DNA of 64,000 nucleotides from JALONH01 sp046329235 (GCA_046329235.1 JAXLVA010000001.1:62001-126000), one strand, 5' to 3'. Shown: positions 35,558 to 44,600, counted from the first letter of the stretch. Numbers and translations: made by a program. Notes: a model not told the origin generated them from the letters alone.

Positions 35558-35589
35558 TTTTGAATAGGTTCGTTTTTTTACTAATTTTG
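35558..35589 (+). promoter_or_regulatory. Promoter of the bamD operon, six bases from the ATG
   Basis: TTTTG (35558-35562), 19 bases, then TAATTTTG (35582-35589), a consensus Bacteroidota promoter. The bamD ATG at 35596 follows after six bases, the same spacing as at the OstA-like gene, so the bamD message is probably leaderless. Confidence 0.75.
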
Positions 35590-35595
35590 TAAGCT

Positions 35596-36393
35596 ATGCC
35601 TAGAATCTTTTATATCCTATCGTTGGTCGTGTTGTTGAGTGCTTGTAACAGGTTTGCAAAATTTCAGCGTAACGCGTCCCCGGATGAAAAATTGACTAAG
35701 GCAATTGAGTATTATAATAAGAAGGATTATTATAAAGCCGGAGTATTGTTAGAAGAGATAGTTCCTATTCTAAAAGGGAAACAAGGTGCAGAAGATGCAT
35801 CTTATTACTTTGCTTACAATTACTACATGCAGAAACAATACGTGATGAGCTCTTACTACTTTAAGGATTTCTATATGACTTATCCAAGAAGTGCCAGAGT
35901 GGAAGAATGTATGTTCATGAATGTGAAGTCGCTTTACAATAGTTCCCCGGAATATAATCTTGACCAAGAGTATACCTATAATGCAATTAAAGCATTAAAC
36001 ACGTTTTTGGATCGATATCCTAAAACACAATACATGGAAGAGTGTAATAAGATGGCAGATGAGCTGAATGCTAAGTTGGTAAAGAAAGCTTATGAAAGTG
36101 CTTATCTATATTACAAAATTCATAATTATAAGTCGGCTACTATTGCGTTGACCAATTTCTTAAAAGACTATCCGTCGACGGAATATACCGAAGCGGCTAT
36201 GTATTACAGAGTAGAGGCGCAGTTGAAACTGGCTAAAAATAGCGTAGAAGGAGAGAAGCAAATTGAGCGTTACTACGATGTGGTAGATTACTACCAAATG
36301 TACGCTGATCGATTCCCTAAAGGACAATATGCGAAAGAAGCATTGGACGCATATGACTACGCTGTTAATCAATTGAATTCATTAAAAAAGTAA
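35596..36393 (+). CDS. bamD: Outer membrane assembly lipoprotein BamD
   Basis: A 265-residue lipoprotein of the BAM complex that inserts beta-barrels into the outer membrane. The lipobox is LLSAC with Cys17. The mature part is a series of TPR-like helical repeats (TKAIEYYNKKDYYKAGVLLEEI, ASYYFAYNYYMQKQYVMSSYYF, ALNTFLDRYPKTQYMEECNK, ATIALTNFLKDYPSTEYTEAA), with the Y-P-x-S/T-x-Y pattern usual in BamD. It opens an operon with rpoZ (23 bases), coaBC (9 bases), a DUF4835 gene (overlap) and recN, driven by the promoter at 35558-35589. Confidence 0.92.
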   Translation: MPRIFYILSLVVLLSACNRFAKFQRNASPDEKLTKAIEYYNKKDYYKAGVLLEEIVPILKGKQGAEDASYYFAYNYYMQKQYVMSSYYFKDFYMTYPRSARVEECMFMNVKSLYNSSPEYNLDQEYTYNAIKALNTFLDRYPKTQYMEECNKMADELNAKLVKKAYESAYLYYKIHNYKSATIALTNFLKDYPSTEYTEAAMYYRVEAQLKLAKNSVEGEKQIERYYDVVDYYQMYADRFPKGQYAKEALDAYDYAVNQLNSLKK

Positions 36394-36416
36394 ATACAAA
36401 TTAAACTATAAAACGT

Positions 36417-36734
36417 ATGGCATCAGCTAACTTAGTTACTCGTGACATTGATAAAATCGCAGAACCAACAGGTAATGTGTATGAATCACTTGTTGTCATC
36501 TCTAAAAGAGCACGTCAGATTTCTGTAAAAATGAAAGAAGAATTAAACTCAAAATTAGCTGAGTTTGCTTCTAAAGAAGATAATTTGGAAGAAATTTTCG
36601 AGAACAGAGAACAAATTGAAATCTCTAAATATTACGAGCGTATGCCTAAGCCTGCAACTCTTGCTACTGAAGAGTTTTTAGAAGGTAAAGTGATGTTCCG
36701 TAATATCGATAAAGCATCTAAAAAAGAAGAATAA
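36417..36734 (+). CDS. rpoZ: DNA-directed RNA polymerase subunit omega
   Basis: A 105-residue protein matching the Bacteroidota form of omega/Rpb6: N-terminal TRDIDKIAEPTGNVYESLVVISKRARQI and the later KPATLATEEFLEGKVMFR. Omega stabilises the beta' subunit in RNA polymerase assembly. Divergent from proteobacterial omega, but the conserved helix NVYESLVVISKRARQI and its position between bamD and coaBC support the call. Confidence 0.85.
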   Translation: MASANLVTRDIDKIAEPTGNVYESLVVISKRARQISVKMKEELNSKLAEFASKEDNLEEIFENREQIEISKYYERMPKPATLATEEFLEGKVMFRNIDKASKKEE

Positions 36735-36743
36735 TCGAAGCGT

Positions 36744-37958
36744 ATGCTGACCTTAAGAGGCAGACACATTCTGGTTGGCATTTGTGGTAGTATTGCTGCT
36801 TACAAGGCCGCTTACTTAGTACGATTATTAAAAACACAAGGAGCAGAGGTAAAAGTTGTCATGACTACCTCTGCTTCTACTTTTATTACCCCTCTTACTT
36901 TAGGTACTTTATCAGGGAATCCTGTAATACAGTCATTTCAAGATGATCAAGATTCCAGTGTTTGGAATAATCATGTCGACCTAGCCATGTGGGCAGATTT
37001 GATGGTGATTGCTCCGGCATCAGAGAATACCATTGGTAAAATGGCCAACGGGATTTGTGATAACGTTTTACTAGCTACCTATTTTTCGGCTAAAAATAAA
37101 GTGATGGTATGTCCGGCAATGGACTTAGATATGTACCAGCATCCTACTACGCAGGAAAATCTAAATAAATTAACTTCCTTCGGTAATATAGTCGTTGAAG
37201 CTGAATCCGGAGAACTAGCTAGCGGTCTTGTAGGTCAAGGTCGATTAGCAGAACCGGAACATATTGTCAATAATATTCAGAACTACTTTAATCAGAAAGC
37301 CTTTTTAAAAGGTAAAAAAGTATTAATAACTAATGGTCCTACGTATGAACCATTGGATCCGGTAAGGTTTATTGGAAATCATTCTTCCGGTAAAATGGGT
37401 TTAGCCATCGCTGAACAAGCTTACTTGTTAGGAGCGGATGTAACTATCGTTTCAGGTCCGGTACATGCTACTATTTTGGAACAATCCATGAAGGTGGCAA
37501 CTGTAAAAAGCGTGATGACTGCTGATCAAATGTTAGAAGAAATGTTGCAACAACTTTCTATACATGACATTGTGGTATTCACAGCTGCTGTAGCAGATTA
37601 TCGTCCAAAAATCAAGTCGGAAAATAAAATTAAAAAAGACTCTAATGAGTTGGTAGTAGAGTTAGTGAAAAATCCGGATATAGCTGCTCAATGTGCTACA
37701 CATAAAACTACTAAACAGTTTTTTATTGGATTCGCATTGGAAACGACCAATGAAGAGGAATATGCCAAGTTAAAGATGCAAAATAAAAAGTTTGACATCA
37801 TAGCACTCAACTCCCTAAATGATAAAGGCGTTGCTTTTGGAAGTGATCAGAATAAAGTGACATTATATACACCAACATCTGCTCCGAAAGCGTTATCTTT
37901 AATGTCTAAGGATCATGTTGCAAAAGCTATTTGGGATGAATATGAACAACGTAGTTAA
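36744..37958 (+). CDS. coaBC: Bifunctional phosphopantothenoylcysteine decarboxylase / phosphopantothenate-cysteine ligase
   Basis: A 404-residue enzyme for two successive coenzyme A steps. The N-terminal flavoprotein CoaC half (about 1-180) has GICGSIAAYKAAYLVRLL, the catalytic His77 (NNHVDLAMWAD) and the substrate-clamp segment PAMDLDMYQHP, where Asp replaces the usual Asn of PAMN. The C-terminal CoaB half starts at LITNGPTYEPLDPVRFIGNHSSGKMG (about 195) and contains AAVADYRPK. The 3' end overlaps the DUF4835 gene by 17 bp. Confidence 0.95.
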   Translation: MLTLRGRHILVGICGSIAAYKAAYLVRLLKTQGAEVKVVMTTSASTFITPLTLGTLSGNPVIQSFQDDQDSSVWNNHVDLAMWADLMVIAPASENTIGKMANGICDNVLLATYFSAKNKVMVCPAMDLDMYQHPTTQENLNKLTSFGNIVVEAESGELASGLVGQGRLAEPEHIVNNIQNYFNQKAFLKGKKVLITNGPTYEPLDPVRFIGNHSSGKMGLAIAEQAYLLGADVTIVSGPVHATILEQSMKVATVKSVMTADQMLEEMLQQLSIHDIVVFTAAVADYRPKIKSENKIKKDSNELVVELVKNPDIAAQCATHKTTKQFFIGFALETTNEEEYAKLKMQNKKFDIIALNSLNDKGVAFGSDQNKVTLYTPTSAPKALSLMSKDHVAKAIWDEYEQRS

Positions 37959-38841
37959 ATTTTTATTTAGTGTACTCTTATTAACTCAATCACTACTTGG
38001 AAATGCTCAAGAGTTGCAATGTGTTGTAACGATTGATGCAAGTCAAGTGCCGGATGTTCAAAGTGCCATTATAGAAGATTTAAAACAATCCATTACCCGT
38101 TTTTTAAATGAACGTAGATGGACTGATGATACTTATTCTGCGGAAGAAAGAATTAGATGTAATCTAGTTTTAACAATCACTGCTTTACCAGAACCTTTTT
38201 CTTACAAAACCACAGCACAAGTACAGTCTTCAAGACCGGTGTATGGAACAGGTTATGAGTCCGTGATGTTAAACTTTATTGATAAAACATTTGATTTTAC
38301 TTTAAATACGGGACAGCCTATTGATTATAATGAGAATATCTTCAATTCGAATATATCTTCTTTATTAAGTTTTTATGCTTACGTTATCTTAGCATTAGAT
38401 TATGATTCATTTGGAAAATTAAGTGGTCAAAAATGGGTTGAGAAAGCTTATAATATCGCCAACGTTGCCCAACAAGCAGGCGGAGGTTGGGCGCCAAATG
38501 ATTTAAATAATCGTTTCGCCTTAATCGAAAATTTAAACAATCAATTATTAGTTCCATTTAGAGAAGGTTTATATACTTATCATCGATTAGGGTTGGATAC
38601 TTATTTAAAAGACCCTGAAGCTATGAGGATGATTGCATTGAATTTTCTTAAAACCATTAAAACAATTGTTCCTAATAAACCATCTTCTATTTTGATTAGA
38701 AGTTTTTTTCTTGCCAAAAGAGATGAATTGATAAATATTTTTAGAGACAGTGCTTCATCTGAAATCAAAAATCAAGCATTGACCTTGTTAAGAGAATTAG
38801 ATCCGTTGAATTCGGATCGTTATCAGGTAATTGTTAAATAA
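37942..38841 (+). CDS. DUF4835 family exported protein
   Basis: A 299-residue protein from the ATG at 37942 (MNNVVKFLFSVLLLTQSLLGNAQE, a clean signal peptide); an ATG two codons earlier is possible. It matches the Bacteroidota DUF4835 family: QCVVTIDASQVP...FKDLKQSI-like start, RIRCNLVLTIT, PVYGTGYESVMLNFIDKTF, and the NISSLLSFYAYVILALDYDSF segment. The family is almost always next to coaBC and recN; no function is established. Exported, probably periplasmic. It overlaps coaBC and precedes recN by 18 bases. Confidence 0.85.
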   Translation: MNNVVKFLFSVLLLTQSLLGNAQELQCVVTIDASQVPDVQSAIIEDLKQSITRFLNERRWTDDTYSAEERIRCNLVLTITALPEPFSYKTTAQVQSSRPVYGTGYESVMLNFIDKTFDFTLNTGQPIDYNENIFNSNISSLLSFYAYVILALDYDSFGKLSGQKWVEKAYNIANVAQQAGGGWAPNDLNNRFALIENLNNQLLVPFREGLYTYHRLGLDTYLKDPEAMRMIALNFLKTIKTIVPNKPSSILIRSFFLAKRDELINIFRDSASSEIKNQALTLLRELDPLNSDRYQVIVK

Positions 38842-38859
38842 TAATTGTAAGCGTAGTAT

Positions 38860-40506
38860 ATGTTACAATCCATTATCATACAAAATTATATCCTGATAGA
38901 GTCATTACAGTTACAACTATCAGATGACTTAACTACCATTACCGGTGAAACTGGTGCAGGCAAATCTATATTACTAGATGCCTTAGGTTTATTGTTGGGT
39001 AATAGAGCGGATTCAAAAATAATATTAGATTCAACAAAAAAATGTGTTATTGAAGGAGTCTTCACCATAGATGATTTTCAATTAAATGATTTTTTTGAAA
39101 CACATGATTTAGATTATGATACTACCTGTGTTATAAGAAGAGAAATAAATACGAATGGTAAATCCAGAGGATTCATCAATGATACACCTGTTACCATAGA
39201 GGTATTAAAACAACTAGGGGAATTTTTAATAGATATACATTCTCAAAACGATACATTATTAGTAGGCAATCCTACCTACCAGCTTCGAATGATAGATAAG
39301 TTGGGTGGATGGTTGTCATTGACAGATGAAGTATCTGTTCAATTTAAATCTTTACAAAAGCAAAAAGCTGAGTTGAAATCTAAAGAAGAGATATTAACTC
39401 AAAAAATACAACAACAAGAATTTAATCAATACTTGTTAAATGAATTAGAGGAAGTAAAGCCTGTATCTGGTGAAGATGTGGAGTTAGAAAATAAGATTTC
39501 AGCGCTAACACATGCAGAAGATTCTACCTCTAGACTTGGTCAATCGAGCGAAGAGCTAGATGGCTCTGTTATTCCTGCTTTGATTTCTATTCGGAAACTT
39601 TTACAGCCGGTAGCAGATAGGAATCAATCTTTACTGAGTGTGATGGAGCGCTTGAGTTCCGTTATTGAGGAGATAAAAGATATTCAATCAGAAATAGAAA
39701 ATAAGGGCACTTCTGAAGATATAAATCCGGATCAACTTGAGAAGTATCAAGAACGATTGTCTTTGCTTTATGGGTTGCAAAAGAAACATAAAGTAACAGA
39801 TGTAGAAAGTTTGTTGATTATAGCTCAACAGTTACAGACTAATGTGGAATCAATGCACTTGTTGGAAGAGGATGTCAATGCATTGAAGTTGAATATAACA
39901 CAGCTTGAACAGCAACTGTATAAAAAAGCAGAGGAATTGAGCGGGAAGCGCCGACAACTGGTGCCAACACTCGAAAAAGAAATTAAAGCAATATTAAAAG
40001 AGTTGTCCATGCCGGACGCTATTTTTCAATTTTCATTAACTGACGATTCGTTAGGTAGTTTAGGCATAGATAAAATTCAAATATTATTTAGTGCCAATAA
40101 AGGTCAAAAGTTAGCTGACTTAAAACAGGTAGCTTCGGGTGGGGAATTTTCCAGAGTGGTATTAGCTTTAAAATCCGTCTTAGCAGCTAAAGTAGAACTT
40201 CCAACATTGGTATTTGATGAAATAGATACAGGGGTTTCGGGTGAAGTGGCCATAAAAATGGGCAAAATGATTAAGAAAATGGCTGAAAAACATCAGGTTA
40301 TTATGATTACACATTTGCCGCAGGTAGCTGCTATGGGGAATAAACACTGGTTTGTTCATAAACAAACTAAAGTTGACCGTACCTTGTCGTCTATTGAGAT
40401 TTTGACTGAGGAAAGAAGAGTGGCAGAAATAGCCAAAATGATAGGTGGTGACAAGCCTAGTGCTTTGGCGGTGGCTAATGCCAAAGAGATGTTAACCCTC
40501 CAGTAA
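38860..40506 (+). CDS. recN: DNA repair protein RecN
   Basis: A 548-residue SMC-like ATPase for double-strand break repair. Walker A GETGAGKS is at 29-36, and the DxHSQND-type motif is IDIHSQNDTLLV. Central coiled-coil segments span about 160-370, followed by the ABC signature region VASGGEFSRVVLALKSVL and Walker B LVFDEIDTGVSGEVA, then VIMITHLPQVAAMGNKHWFV. All parts are complete. It is the last gene of the bamD operon; fabI follows after 71 bases with its own -7 element. Confidence 0.96.
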   Translation: MLQSIIIQNYILIESLQLQLSDDLTTITGETGAGKSILLDALGLLLGNRADSKIILDSTKKCVIEGVFTIDDFQLNDFFETHDLDYDTTCVIRREINTNGKSRGFINDTPVTIEVLKQLGEFLIDIHSQNDTLLVGNPTYQLRMIDKLGGWLSLTDEVSVQFKSLQKQKAELKSKEEILTQKIQQQEFNQYLLNELEEVKPVSGEDVELENKISALTHAEDSTSRLGQSSEELDGSVIPALISIRKLLQPVADRNQSLLSVMERLSSVIEEIKDIQSEIENKGTSEDINPDQLEKYQERLSLLYGLQKKHKVTDVESLLIIAQQLQTNVESMHLLEEDVNALKLNITQLEQQLYKKAEELSGKRRQLVPTLEKEIKAILKELSMPDAIFQFSLTDDSLGSLGIDKIQILFSANKGQKLADLKQVASGGEFSRVVLALKSVLAAKVELPTLVFDEIDTGVSGEVAIKMGKMIKKMAEKHQVIMITHLPQVAAMGNKHWFVHKQTKVDRTLSSIEILTEERRVAEIAKMIGGDKPSALAVANAKEMLTLQ

Positions 40507-40524
40507 AGGTTTTAAAAAAAAGTG

Positions 40525-40532
40525 TATATTTG
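40525..40532 (+). promoter_or_regulatory. Probable -7 element of the fabI promoter
   Basis: TATATTTG fits TAnnTTTG and lies 45 bases ahead of the fabI ATG. The -33 side has no clear TTTG. Confidence 0.45.
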
Positions 40533-40577
40533 GGCTCTCAAATAGCCGAGTAAAATCGCAATTAATTACATAACCAT

Positions 40578-41399
40578 ATGGCTTATAATTTATTAAAAGG
40601 TAAAAGAGGTATCATCTTCGGAGCATTGAATGAAGATTCTATTGCTTGGAAAGTGGCAGAAAGAGCTTTTTCTGAAGGTGCTCGTTTCACATTAACTAAT
40701 GCACCTATCGCAATGCGTATGGGTGAGATTAATAAACTATCGGAAGCATGTAATGCTCCAATTATCCCTGCAGATGCTACTTCTCTTGAAGAGTTAGAGA
40801 ACTTGTTCGACAAATCAATGGAAGCATTAGGTGGTAAAATTGACTTTGTACTACACTCTATTGGTATGAGTCCAAACATCCGTAAAGGAAAAGAATACGG
40901 TGATTTGAACTATGATTGGTATTTGAAAACTTTAGATGTATCAGCACTTTCCTTCCACAAGATTATGCATGTGGCAGAGAAAAAAGATGCTTTGAATGAT
41001 TATGCATCTATTGTAGGTTTATCCTATATCGCAGCACAACGTATATTCCCTGATTATACGGATATGGCGGATGCGAAAGCTACATTAGAATCTATCGCTA
41101 GAGGTTATGGTGCTCGTTTAGCTCGTTTGAAAAATGCACGTGTGAACACGATTTCTCAATCTCCTACGATGACTACTGCCGGTAAAGGTATTGCAGGCTT
41201 TGGAGCTTTCTATGATTTCGCAGATAAAATGTCTCCATTAGGAAACGCTTCTGCTGATGAGTGTGCGGATTATGTAATCGTGATGTTCTCTGATTTAACT
41301 AAGAAAGTTACGATGCAGAACTTGTTACATGACGGAGGATTCTCTGCGTCTGGTATGACACCGGAAGTAATGGATATTTTCGAAAAGAATTTACAATAA
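40578..41399 (+). CDS. fabI: Enoyl-[acyl-carrier-protein] reductase (NADH), FabI type
   Basis: A 273-residue reductase for the last step of each fatty acid elongation round. The family's divergent Rossmann start is GKRGIIFGALNEDSIAWKVAE, followed by LHSIGMSP. The active site has Tyr150, Tyr160 and Lys167 (Tyr-X6-Lys spacing), and the substrate-lid region reads ISQSPTMTTAGKGIAGF. This is the target class of triclosan-like inhibitors. It is monocistronic, with a -7 element upstream and a terminator at 41425-41453. Confidence 0.95.
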   Translation: MAYNLLKGKRGIIFGALNEDSIAWKVAERAFSEGARFTLTNAPIAMRMGEINKLSEACNAPIIPADATSLEELENLFDKSMEALGGKIDFVLHSIGMSPNIRKGKEYGDLNYDWYLKTLDVSALSFHKIMHVAEKKDALNDYASIVGLSYIAAQRIFPDYTDMADAKATLESIARGYGARLARLKNARVNTISQSPTMTTAGKGIAGFGAFYDFADKMSPLGNASADECADYVIVMFSDLTKKVTMQNLLHDGGFSASGMTPEVMDIFEKNLQ

Positions 41400-41424
41400 T
41401 AGTTATCTATTAAAAATGATAATG

Positions 41425-41453
41425 AAGAGCCATCCTAAACCGATGGCTCTTTT
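41425..41453 (+). terminator. Terminator of fabI
   Basis: AAGAGCCATC (41425-41434) and GATGGCTCTT (41442-41451) form a 10-bp perfect stem with a 7-base loop and a short T run. It ends ten bases before the next gene's ATG. Confidence 0.7.
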
Positions 41454-41462
41454 GCTATAAAG

Positions 41463-42680
41463 ATGTCTGATATACATTCCATCTATACTTACGATTATGA
41501 GTTGCCGGAGGAACGAATTGCGAAATTCCCGGTAGAACCCCGCGATGCTTCCAAACTATTGGTGTATAGGAATCATGAGATAATCTCCACTGCTTTTAAA
41601 AGCATTGCAGATTTTTTTCCTAAAGACACTTTAATTGTTTTTAACAATACTAAAGTGGTTCATGCGCGTTTATTCTTTTCTACTCCTACCGGTGCTACTG
41701 TTGAGATATTTTGCTTAGAGCCTTTGCAGCCAGTGAAAGATTTAAAGCAGAACGCGGACAGATCAGATAATGTACAATGGAAATGTTTTATAGGTAATAA
41801 GAAACGTTGGAAAACGGGCGACTTAAAAGCATCGATTCTAATTCCTAGTGTAGGTGAAGTAGAGTTAAAGGTAAAATATATCAATGCAGATGAAGATGCT
41901 CACGTTGTGGAGTTTCAGTGGTCCAATCCGGATGTCATCTTTGCTGATATTTTAGAATATTTTGGAGCATTGCCTATTCCTCCTTATTTAAATAGAGAGA
42001 GTAATGATGAGGATGAGGATAGTTATCAAACCATGTTTGCCAAACATCATGGTTCAGTAGCGGCACCTACCGCTGCCTTACATTTTACCTCCCAAGTGAT
42101 TGAAGAATGTAAAGCTAAAGGTGTAACGGTGGGAGAGGTGACGTTGCATGTGGGAGCCGGAACATTTAAACCGGTGAAAACAGATAGTATCGAAGATCAT
42201 ACGATGCACAGTGAATTTGTAAGTGTATCGAAAGAAACAATTCAACTCTTACTAAATCATAAAGGTCCTGTGATTCCGGTTGGTACTACCTCCATGCGAA
42301 CATTGGAGAGCTTGTATTGGTTGGGGGTGGAGTTTGCCAAAGGGGAAAAGGGTACTGAAGTTTCTCAATTTGTTTGGAAATCGGGTTCGAAATTATCAGC
42401 TCAGGAATCCTTTACGGTCTTGATAGCGCATCTTGATAGTATAAACCAAGATAATATAGAGTTTAAGACTTCTATTATGATACATCCGGGGTATCAGTTT
42501 AAAGTGTGTAATGGAATTGTTACCAACTTCCATCAACCGAAGAGTACATTGATGTGTTTGGTGTCTGCCTTAATAGGAGTAGAAGAGGTAAAAAGAATGT
42601 ATGATTTTGCCTTGAAAAATAGTTTTCGATTCCTAAGCTATGGCGACAGTAGTTTATTACTCCCCAAAGTTAGTGAATAA
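41463..42680 (+). CDS. QueA-family protein, second and longer paralogue
   Basis: A 405-residue member of the S-adenosylmethionine:tRNA ribosyltransferase-isomerase family. Conserved segments are shared with the 348-residue copy at 8944: YELPEERIAKFPVEPRD, FNNTKVVHARL, GSVAAPTAALHFT (canonical AAPTAGMHFT, here Ala-Ala-Leu for Ala-Gly-Met), VTLHVGAGTFKPV and IVTNFHQPKSTLM...LSYGDSSLLL. It carries extra sequence in the middle and before the C-terminal motif. Two QueA-type genes are seen in various Bacteroidota; whether this one does the same tRNA reaction is uncertain. It stands alone between the fabI terminator and the oriC region. Confidence 0.8.
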   Translation: MSDIHSIYTYDYELPEERIAKFPVEPRDASKLLVYRNHEIISTAFKSIADFFPKDTLIVFNNTKVVHARLFFSTPTGATVEIFCLEPLQPVKDLKQNADRSDNVQWKCFIGNKKRWKTGDLKASILIPSVGEVELKVKYINADEDAHVVEFQWSNPDVIFADILEYFGALPIPPYLNRESNDEDEDSYQTMFAKHHGSVAAPTAALHFTSQVIEECKAKGVTVGEVTLHVGAGTFKPVKTDSIEDHTMHSEFVSVSKETIQLLLNHKGPVIPVGTTSMRTLESLYWLGVEFAKGEKGTEVSQFVWKSGSKLSAQESFTVLIAHLDSINQDNIEFKTSIMIHPGYQFKVCNGIVTNFHQPKSTLMCLVSALIGVEEVKRMYDFALKNSFRFLSYGDSSLLLPKVSE

Positions 42681-43150
42681 GTAGTGGATTATTTGTGGGT
42701 ATTCATGTGGATAACCCATGGATATCATGTGTGTATTCCATTTGTATAAATGGTAATTCAATAGTTGTAATTGGCTAAGATTTCATAACTGATTTGAAAT
42801 CAATTTGCTTTAAAAAAGTTGCTTTAAAGGTTAAAAAAAATGATTCTAAAGCATGAATTTGACAAATGAGATTCATACAAATTCACACTTAAAAAAGTAC
42901 ATAATTAAGCCAAAGTCTTACGTGTGTTAATAGTTATTCAACCCTTATGCACACAGAGTTGTTTTGTTGATTTTAGCAAAGAAAAAATTGTAATTATTAA
43001 AGAATTTTTATGTTATCGGAATGTTAAATTCGTGTTACTCTGCATAGTGACAAAGTCAAGAATGGACTCTTATTTTTTAGTGAATTTTTTTTCTACATCT
43101 TTGTCATCCCTTGCTACCACAAGGATTGAGATTTTTAAAACCCTTATAAT
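42681..43150. other. oriC: Candidate replication origin (oriC) upstream of dnaA
   Basis: This 470-base gene-free stretch directly precedes dnaA. It holds two matches to the DnaA-box consensus TTATNCACA: TGTGGATAA at 42706-42714 (minus orientation) and TTATGCACA at 42945-42953 (plus). A one-mismatch box, TTTGTATAA, is at 42741-42749. Between them lies a very AT-rich part with a 10-bp direct repeat TTGCTTTAAA at a 14-base period (42805-42814, 42819-42828) followed by an A-run, and an inverted repeat TGAATTTG/CAAATTCA (42854-42861, 42878-42885). This combination is typical of bacterial origins. Short reading frames inside it look spurious. Confidence 0.6.
42805..42838. repeat. AT-rich tandem repeat, possible DNA-unwinding element
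   Basis: TTGCTTTAAA occurs twice with a 4-base gap (14-base period), followed by a run of A. Direct AT-rich repeats between DnaA boxes are the usual site of duplex opening at oriC. Confidence 0.4.
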
Positions 43151-44566
43151 ATGATTGATGTAAAAGATTGTAAATCAGTTTGGAACAGTTGTCTTCAGTA
43201 CATTGGACAGTGTGTTGGAGAGCAATCATTCAAGACTTGGTTCGAACCAATTGAACCTTTGATGCTCATTAACAATGTATTAACGATTCAGGTTCCAAGT
43301 CAGTTTTTTTATGAATGGTTGGAAGAGCATTACGTTCATGTCTTGAGAAAAGCGATTGACATGTATTTAGGTCCTGATGGAAGACTAGAATATCAGATTT
43401 TAGTGGATAAGTCAGATCAAAATCGTAAAAACACGATACATTCCTTACATAAGGGAAGTGTTATTTCCAGAACTGTTAATCCGGGATTATCAAAAGACGA
43501 AATGATGCCTAGAACTATAGAAACAGGAATTCTTGATTCAAATCTAAATATTCAAAACACTTTTGATTCTTTCATCGAGGGTGATTGTAATAAATTAGCT
43601 CGTTCTGCTGGTATGGCAGTTGCAAATAAGCCAGGTTTAACCTCTTTTAACCCACTTTTAGTATATGGTGGTGTTGGACTAGGGAAAACACACTTGGTGC
43701 AAGCTATAGGGAATCAAATAAAGAAAAACTTTGCTGATAAGCGTGTGTTATATGTGCCTTCTGAACGTTTCATCAATCAGTTCATTGAGGCAATGAGAGA
43801 TAATAACGCACAAAACTTCACGAATCACTACTTGGGGGTTGATGTATTGATTCTTGATGATGTGCAGTTCCTTTCAGGTAAAGAGAAAACACAAGAGATA
43901 TTCTTCCAGATATTCAATCATTTACACCAAAGTGGAAAGCAGATCATTATTACTAGTGACTGTGCACCTAAAGATATTAAAGGTCTTCAAGAACGTTTGT
44001 TATCACGCTTTAAATGGGGGTTGAGCGCTGATTTACAAGTTCCTGATTACGAGACTCGAAATGCAATTATTCGCAAGAAAACACAGCAAGAAGGTATTGA
44101 GTTAGGAGATGATGTAATTGACTATTTAGCTTACAGCATTGACACTAACATGCGTGATTTAGAAGGAGTAGTAAACTCTTTAATCGCACAATACACTCTA
44201 AGCGGTAAAAAAATTGATTTAGAATTAGCGAAACAAATCATTCAAAATATAGTTCAGAATGTTGAAACAGAAGTAAACATCGACTATATCCAAAAATTTG
44301 TTTCAGAGTACTTCAGCGTAACGATTGAGCAAATGAAGGATAAAACACGTAAACGTGAAATCGTAATTGCTCGTCAGGTAGCTATGTACTTTGCTAAAGA
44401 ATATACTAACATGTCTTTGAAATCCATCGGTTCGCATTTTGGTGGAAGAGATCACAGTACAGTAATTCATGCTTTGACTTCTGTAAGTGATTTGATGGAC
44501 ACGGATAAAAAATTCAGAGCTACAATGCAAGATTTGATTAAAAAGATAAAAATTAAATCAGCTTAA
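43151..44566 (+). CDS. dnaA: Chromosomal replication initiator protein DnaA
   Basis: A 471-residue AAA+ initiator. Domain I (about 1-80) starts WNSCLQYIGQCVGEQSFKTWFEPI. A short linker precedes the AAA+ domain, with Walker A GGVGLGKT at about 173-180, Walker B VLILDDVQFLSG and RLLSRFKWGLSADLQ. Domain IV ends with the DNA-binding signature GGRDHSTVIHAL. It is preceded by the candidate oriC and followed by a terminator. No exact promoter was found; TACATCTTTG at about 43093-43102 is a spacing variant of the -7 element. Confidence 0.97.
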   Translation: MIDVKDCKSVWNSCLQYIGQCVGEQSFKTWFEPIEPLMLINNVLTIQVPSQFFYEWLEEHYVHVLRKAIDMYLGPDGRLEYQILVDKSDQNRKNTIHSLHKGSVISRTVNPGLSKDEMMPRTIETGILDSNLNIQNTFDSFIEGDCNKLARSAGMAVANKPGLTSFNPLLVYGGVGLGKTHLVQAIGNQIKKNFADKRVLYVPSERFINQFIEAMRDNNAQNFTNHYLGVDVLILDDVQFLSGKEKTQEIFFQIFNHLHQSGKQIIITSDCAPKDIKGLQERLLSRFKWGLSADLQVPDYETRNAIIRKKTQQEGIELGDDVIDYLAYSIDTNMRDLEGVVNSLIAQYTLSGKKIDLELAKQIIQNIVQNVETEVNIDYIQKFVSEYFSVTIEQMKDKTRKREIVIARQVAMYFAKEYTNMSLKSIGSHFGGRDHSTVIHALTSVSDLMDTDKKFRATMQDLIKKIKIKSA

Positions 44567-44600
44567 AAGTTTACAGTCAGTTTGTAATCCTTAATTATAG

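Noticed and set aside
43093..43102. TACATCTTTG as the dnaA promoter
   Set aside because: The spacing between TA and TTTG is four rather than two bases and no clear -33 element precedes it.
42924..43154. A 76-codon open frame upstream of dnaA
   Set aside because: It lies in the oriC candidate, overlaps the dnaA start, has no family resemblance and spans a DnaA box; treated as chance.
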